From: JAZKHT01 sp040385245
GTDB lineage: Bacteria; Pseudomonadota; Alphaproteobacteria; Rhodobacterales; Rhodobacteraceae
NCBI GenBank assembly: GCA_040385245.1
Contig: JAZKHT010000003.1
Span: forward strand, 290,820 to 354,819
DNA length: 64,000 nt
Direction: 5' to 3'
In this document: positions 59,773 to 64,000 of the stretch, in pieces
How positions within the stretch are numbered: the first letter of the stretch is position 1
How the letters are laid out: each line of letters begins with the position of its first letter
Made by a program: the position numbers and the translations under genes
The notes under the pieces: model-generated
Databases searched by the model: none
Told to the model about the DNA's origin: nothing
Seen by the model: only the letters and a program-made list of their open reading frames with translations

Positions 59773-61881
59773 TCAAAGCTTGACGGCGGTTTCCCTGCTC
59801 CACAACCGCAGTTTGCGGCAGGTTTCGACAAAACCGCGCGCCGCACCTTTGGTGTCCAGCGTCACTACGCCTTCGGCCTGCGGGTCGATGCCTGAGTGCA
59901 AAAGCAGTTTTGCGGCCTGCGGGCTGATGGCGATGTACTTGCAGTGGGCAAAGGCATCGGCCACGAAATCCCGTGCGGTCGCTTCGGTCTGCAACATCTC
60001 GGCCCCCTCGTCCGACACCAGCACGGCCACGGCGTCAAACAGGACCGACGGCCCGCCGTCGATCATGTGATGCGCGGCAATGTGGGTGCCATCGGCTGAC
60101 TGCACGCCGCCGATCTTGGGCGCCACGATTTCCATCACGCTGCCTTCGCGGTCGAGCGCGGCTTTCAAAGCGGCCAGCAGGTCCTGATCGCAGCCGTCGC
60201 TGACCAGCACGCCCACTTTTCGCCCGGCAAAGCTGTCGGGGCCGTTCAGCGCGATGCTCAGCGCATCCGAGGGTGGCAGATCATCGCGCGGGGCAATGGC
60301 CGCCGGGGCGCGTTCGGGCATCCGGGCCAGGCCCAGCTTTCCGGCGACGGTTTCAGCCAATCCTTCGTCGATGTTCAGCAGATGTGCGACCATCCGTTCC
60401 CGGATCGCCGGGATTTCACACTTGCTCAGCTCGAACGTCAGGGCCATCGCGATGTGGCGTTGTTCGGGCACCGTCTGGCTGATGTAGAATTGCCGCGCTT
60501 GGCTATAGTGGTCGGCAAAGCTTTCAGGCCGCAGGCGGGATTTGTGGCCGGTGGCCGGTTCGGCAAAGCTGCGGAAACCACGCTCGGGCGATTCACGCGG
60601 CCCGGTGGGATCGTGCGAATTGGGCTGATAGTTCACCCGCCCGACCGGATTGCGCATGGCCATGTGGCCATCTTGCTGAAAGTGGCCCATCGGGCATTTG
60701 GGCGCGTTGATGGGCAGGTGGCTGAAATTCGGGCCTCCCAACCGTTTCAACTGCGTGTCGAGATAGGAAAACGTCCGCCCCTGCAACAAGGGGTCATTCG
60801 AAAAGTCGATCCCCGGTGGCACGTTCTGCACCATGAAGGCGACCTGCTCTGTCTCGGCAAAGAAATTGTCCGGCATCCGGTCCAGCACCAGACGGCCCAC
60901 CGGGATGGGTTTGATCACCTCTTCCGGGATAAGCTTGGTCGGGTCCAGCACGTCGAAATCAAAGCTGTCGGCAAAAGCCTGATCGAAAAGTTGCACGTTC
61001 AGTTCCCATTCCGGGAAATCGCCGGTCTGGATCGCGGTCCACAGATCGCGGCGATGGAAATCGGGGTCCGCGCCGTTGATCTTGACCGCCTCGTTCCAGG
61101 CCACCGATTGCAGACCCTGCTTTGGTTTCCAGATGAATTTGACGAACGTTGACTCGTCCCTTTCATTCAGCAGACGGAACGTATGGACACCGAACCCCTC
61201 CATGAAGCGGAACGATCGGGGGATGGCCCGGTCGGACATGACCCACATGATCATGTGCATGGATTCAGGTGTCAGCGAGATGAAATCCCAGAAATTGTCA
61301 TGGGCGCTTTGCGCCTGTGGAAAAGCGCGGTCAGGCTCGGGCTTTACAGCGTGGACGATGTCCGGGAACCGAAGCGCGTCCTGAATGAAGAACACCGGGA
61401 TGTTGTTGCCAACCAGATCCCAGTTTCCCTCCTTGGTGTAGATCTTCACCGCAAAGCCGCGCACGTCACGGGCCAGATCGAAAGACCCCTTCGATCCGGC
61501 CACAGTCGAAAATCGCACAAAGGCGGGGGTCTTTTCGCCTGCACGCTGAAACAGGTCGGCGCGGGTGTATTTGGCCAGTGCGTCATAGGTTTCGAAATAG
61601 CCGTGCGCGCCATATCCACGCGCATGGACCACGCGTTCCGGAATGCGTTCGTGGTCGAAATGAAAGATCTTCTCGCGGAAATGGAAATCTTCGATCAGGG
61701 CCGGGCCGCGGTCGCCGGATTTCAGGGTGTTGTGATCGTCCGACACCGGAACGCCGTGTGCGGTGGTCAGCATCGGCCCATCTTCGGCAACCTGATGCAG
61801 TTCACCGCCCGGTCCGCGCCGCAGCGATTGATCGACGATGGTCACGCTCTGGCTGTCGGGGGTTGCGGGATTTTTTGCCAT
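59773..61881 (-). CDS. katE: Large-subunit catalase (HPII type)
   Basis: The 702-residue protein breaks down hydrogen peroxide. The catalase core shows the distal His in IPERVVHARGYGAHG, the Asn in LVGNNIPVFFIQD, FRFMEGFGVHTFRLLN and the heme Tyr in TFSYLDTQLKRLGG. The last 140 residues (VGVLVSDGCDQDLLAALKAA, IAAHHMIDGGPSVLFDAVAVL) form the flavodoxin/DJ-1-like domain of clade 2 catalases. ATG 61881 has GGAG eight bases upstream; the frame above it is antisense to phage genes. It sits just next to the prophage tail remnant and may be transferred. Confidence 0.94.
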   Translation of the reverse strand: MAKNPATPDSQSVTIVDQSLRRGPGGELHQVAEDGPMLTTAHGVPVSDDHNTLKSGDRGPALIEDFHFREKIFHFDHERIPERVVHARGYGAHGYFETYDALAKYTRADLFQRAGEKTPAFVRFSTVAGSKGSFDLARDVRGFAVKIYTKEGNWDLVGNNIPVFFIQDALRFPDIVHAVKPEPDRAFPQAQSAHDNFWDFISLTPESMHMIMWVMSDRAIPRSFRFMEGFGVHTFRLLNERDESTFVKFIWKPKQGLQSVAWNEAVKINGADPDFHRRDLWTAIQTGDFPEWELNVQLFDQAFADSFDFDVLDPTKLIPEEVIKPIPVGRLVLDRMPDNFFAETEQVAFMVQNVPPGIDFSNDPLLQGRTFSYLDTQLKRLGGPNFSHLPINAPKCPMGHFQQDGHMAMRNPVGRVNYQPNSHDPTGPRESPERGFRSFAEPATGHKSRLRPESFADHYSQARQFYISQTVPEQRHIAMALTFELSKCEIPAIRERMVAHLLNIDEGLAETVAGKLGLARMPERAPAAIAPRDDLPPSDALSIALNGPDSFAGRKVGVLVSDGCDQDLLAALKAALDREGSVMEIVAPKIGGVQSADGTHIAAHHMIDGGPSVLFDAVAVLVSDEGAEMLQTEATARDFVADAFAHCKYIAISPQAAKLLLHSGIDPQAEGVVTLDTKGAARGFVETCRKLRLWSRETAVKL

Positions 61882-61922
61882 AAAGAACACTCCATCGGTG
61901 GTGGCTTGATGACACTCCAACC

Positions 61923-62168
61923 TTGCCCGTCGGCGATTGTTCCAGAAAGTCTGCGGTTCACCGAATTCCAGCTGATCTGGTCGGCCGCCTTGGTGGGCAA
62001 CTGCGCGCGATCCCCGGCGCGGTGCTCTGCTGGGACATGGGCGCGGCCCTCGCCTTGGCCCAAGCGCTGGGTATCGACACCCTGATCGCCGCCGAGCTGC
62101 TGCCCGAGATCGAGGCCGTGATGGTGCGCAAATTGAATGAACAGATGGAAGGCGGCCGCGATGGCTGA
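61923..62168 (+). pseudogene. Remnant of a small phage tail-assembly protein
   Basis: From about 62003 the frame reads GQLRAIPGAVLCWDMGAALA then AAELLPEIEAVMVRKLNEQM, resembling the small protein encoded between the tail chaperone and tape-measure genes of Rhodobacterales prophages (DUF7697-like, from memory). The N-terminus does not match and has no good start, so it is probably cut by the katE-side junction. Its stop overlaps the start of the next gene. Confidence 0.5.
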
Positions 62169-62880
62169 AAAAAGGGTCAGTGTGCGCCTCGTCGCGGAGG
62201 GCGGCCGCCACGCGACCGGCGTGCTGACCTCCGACCAGATCACGGAAACCGACGTCCTCGACGGGCGCTGGGACAACGCGGCGGTGGAACTGCGGCGGGT
62301 GAATTGGGCCAATACAAGCCAGCGCCTGCTTTTGCGCCGGGGTGCTGTCGGGCAAATCCGTCGTGGCCGCATGGCCTTCGTGGCCGAGGTGCGGTCACTG
62401 GCGCATGTTCTTGGGCAGACGGTCGGGCGGACGTTTCAGGCGGGGTGTGATGCCCGCTTGGGCGACACCCGCTGCGGCATTGATCTTGAAAGCGCCATCC
62501 ACAAGGGGACCGGCATCGTCACAGACCTGTTGCGCGACCGGGCGTTAATGGCGTCGGGGCTGGCCGGGTTCGAGGCAGGCTGGTTCACCTCGGGCACACT
62601 GACCTGGACCGACGGCGCAAATGCGGGGCGGATCACCGAAGTGCTGGCGCATGGGCTGGATGGCAGCATCGCGACCCTGACCCTTCTGGAAGCCCCGGTG
62701 CGCGCCATCGCCGAGGGCGACAGCTTCATCGCGCGTGCAGGCTGCGACAAGCGCATCGCGACCTGCAGCGCCAAGTTCGCGAATGTCGCCAACTTTCGGG
62801 GCTTTCCCAACATCCCAGGCCAGGATGCCGTGCTGCGCTATGCCAGTCAGGACGGCGGTCATGAGGGGAACGTGCTGTGA
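62161..62880 (+). CDS. Chimeric phage gene: tape-measure start fused to DUF2163 protein
   Basis: Residues 1-16 (MAEKRVSVRLVAEGGR) match the start of tape-measure proteins in this prophage type, while the rest (GVLTSDQITETDVLDGRWDN, RLLLRRGAVGQIRRGRMAFV, ARLGDTRCGIDL, GCDKRIATCSAKFANVANFR) is the middle and C-terminus of DUF2163 tail proteins, with the four-cysteine region intact. The usual N-terminal third of DUF2163 is missing. An internal deletion has therefore joined two genes in frame and removed the genes between. A functional tail is unlikely. It overlaps the peptidase start by four bases (ATGA). Confidence 0.8.
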   Translation: MAEKRVSVRLVAEGGRHATGVLTSDQITETDVLDGRWDNAAVELRRVNWANTSQRLLLRRGAVGQIRRGRMAFVAEVRSLAHVLGQTVGRTFQAGCDARLGDTRCGIDLESAIHKGTGIVTDLLRDRALMASGLAGFEAGWFTSGTLTWTDGANAGRITEVLAHGLDGSIATLTLLEAPVRAIAEGDSFIARAGCDKRIATCSAKFANVANFRGFPNIPGQDAVLRYASQDGGHEGNVL

Positions 62881-63311
62881 TTACCGCCGATCCCGACTTG
62901 GTCATCGCCGTCGCGCGGTCTTGGCTCGGCACGCCTTACCATGATCAGGCCAGTCTGCGCGGCGTCGGCTGCGATTTCATTGGCCTGGCGCGCGGCGTCT
63001 GGCGCGAGGTCGTGGGCAATGAGGATTTCCCGATCCCACCTTACAGTCGGGATTGGGGCGAGACTGGCCCCCGCGAGGTGCTGGCAGACGGTGTGCGCGG
63101 GATGATGCCTGAGATTTCACCCTCAGACGCCAGCCCCGGTTCTCTGATCCTGTTCCGGATGACACCGCGCGCCATCTCCAAGCACGTCGGGATCCTGACA
63201 GCGCCTGACCGCTTCATCCATGCCTATGAACGGCTGGGCGTCGTGGAGGAAACTCTGACCCCGGCATGGGCGCGCAAGATCGCCTTCGCTTTCCTGTACC
63301 CACAAGACTGA
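62877..63311 (+). CDS. Phage NlpC/P60-type cell wall peptidase
   Basis: The 144-residue protein has the catalytic cysteine in RGVGCDFIGLARGVWRE (Cys32), the histidine in ISKHVGIL and a third polar residue in FIHAYE, as in the tail-associated peptidase of gene transfer agents and related prophages (gp14 type). It would cut peptidoglycan during DNA entry. The gene is intact and coupled to the previous one. Confidence 0.88.
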   Translation: MITADPDLVIAVARSWLGTPYHDQASLRGVGCDFIGLARGVWREVVGNEDFPIPPYSRDWGETGPREVLADGVRGMMPEISPSDASPGSLILFRMTPRAISKHVGILTAPDRFIHAYERLGVVEETLTPAWARKIAFAFLYPQD

Positions 63312-63321
63312 GATCCCACAC

Positions 63322-63978
63322 ATGGCAACCCTTGTTCTCGGCGCCGTCGGCTCGGCGATTGGCGGCGCATTTGGCGGTGCCATCCTCGGCTTTTCCGGTG
63401 CGGCCATCGGTGGCTTCATCGGCTCGACCATCGGGTCAGTCGTCGACAACTGGATCGTCTCATCCCTCGCCCCGGCAAAGCGGATCGAGGGCGCTCGGCT
63501 CGACAGCCTGCGCATCACCTCCTCGACCGAAGGCGCCGTGATCCCGCGCCTGTTCGGCCGGACGCGCATTGGCGGCAACATCATCTGGGCCACCGATTTC
63601 CGCGAGGAGGTCAACACCACCAGCCAGGGCGGCGGCAAGGGCAGCGGACCAAAGGTCACCACCACTGAGTATCTCCACTATGCCAGCTTCGCCGTCGCGC
63701 TGTGCGAAGGCGAGATCACCGGCGTTGGCCGCGTCTGGGCCGACGGCAAGGCCATGGATATGACCGGCATAACCTGGCGCTGGTATCCGGGTGACGAGGT
63801 TCAGTCCCCCGATCCCTTCATCGCTGCAAAAATGGGTGCCGCCAACACCCCCGGCTATCGCGGCACCGCCTATGTCGTGTTCGCGGAACTGAACCACAGC
63901 GCCTTCGGCAACCGCGCCGGGGCGCCGTGGATCGATGTCATGCTGCCTGTGTTTCGGCATGCAATTTTGACCCCTTAG
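63322..63978 (+). pseudogene. Phage tail/host-specificity protein, 3' truncated
   Basis: The frame starts MATLVLGAVGSAIGGAFGGA, a glycine-rich N-terminus typical of the gp15-type tail fibre protein, followed by AVIPRLFGRTRIGGNIIWAT, YASFAVALCEGEITGVGRVW and RGTAYVVFAELNHSAFGNRA. Such proteins are normally over 1000 residues. Here the match ends about residue 209 and a stop follows at 63978, within what looks like an insertion sequence end. Confidence 0.8.
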
Positions 63979-64000
63979 GCGGGGTAATCGGCGTCCAATT
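63949..64000. mobile_element. Probable left end of an IS21-family element (runs off window)
   Basis: TGTTTCGGCATGC is followed by CAATTTTGACCCC (63962-63974) and again by CCAATT at the last bases. Repeated CAATTTTGACCCC units are typical for the multiple terminal repeats of IS21-type elements. The tail gene stops being recognisable exactly here. The transposase would lie beyond the window. Confidence 0.55.

Noticed and set aside
61923..63978. Genuine gene transfer agent cluster
   Set aside because: The gene order resembles GTA tail genes, but the tape-measure fusion, truncation and lack of head genes point to a decayed related prophage.

Overview
The window is high-GC DNA from an alphaproteobacterium of the Rhodobacterales (Roseobacter/Rhodobacter/Paracoccus type). 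This rests on a complete taurine dissimilation cluster with a MocR-type TauR regulator, the gene string rplU-rpmA-GNAT-obgE-proB-proA, a chpT histidine phosphotransferase gene, an olsB-olsA ornithine-lipid pair and Rhodobacterales-type prophage tail genes. No search was run. All names come from reading motifs, gene order and start contexts.

Region 1 (1-12281), taurine use. A minus-strand series runs tpa, tauR, xsc, a TSUP/TauE-like exporter, ackA and a molybdopterin oxidoreductase that leaves the window at base 1. The transporter tauABC is divergent from tpa. TauABC imports taurine. Tpa makes sulfoacetaldehyde. Xsc cleaves it to sulfite and acetyl phosphate. AckA can make ATP and acetate from acetyl phosphate, and the exporter may remove sulfite. 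Tandem copies of a TauR-like operator lie upstream of xsc and in the tpa/tauA gap with identical 23-bp phasing.

Region 2 (12282-29471), ordinary chromosome. It holds a DUF475/TerC membrane protein, an OafA-type acyltransferase with an SGNH domain, tRNA-Cys, kbl-tdh, an XRE-cupin regulator, trmJ, a thiamine-phosphate-synthase-like gene, olsBA, a DUF3553 gene, chpT, proBA, obgE, a GNAT gene, rpmA, rplU and a DUF2059 gene.

Region 3 (29472-37321), genomic island at tRNA-Ser(CGA). A 15-bp direct repeat of the tRNA 3' end flanks a minus-strand block: a P4-type integrase, an unknown protein, an AlpA-like regulator, an HTH/zinc-ribbon protein, a second tyrosine recombinase, a small membrane protein and a single-chain restriction-modification enzyme. 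The presumed original tRNA terminator now sits just outside the right repeat.

Region 4 (37322-64000), a mosaic of decayed and accessory DNA. It holds remnants of a type III restriction subunit, a phage terminase small subunit, a second copy of a serine recombinase, and a radical-SAM plus DUF4130/UdgX DNA-repair pair. Between these are intact genes: a winged-helix/TPR regulator, rhodanese, FAD protein, DoxX, BLUF photoreceptor, two large hybrid histidine kinases, a single-domain response regulator, phospholipase D, DUF421, KGG stress protein, thioredoxin-reductase-like protein and a large catalase. The right end carries tail genes of a defective prophage, including an in-frame fusion of a tape-measure start to a DUF2163 gene, and a last tail gene cut by what looks like the end of an IS21-family element.

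I see no CRISPR array and no wholly new defence system. The most unusual items are the extended TauC, the oxidoreductase coupled to the taurine operon, the island with two integrases, and the deletion-fused phage gene.
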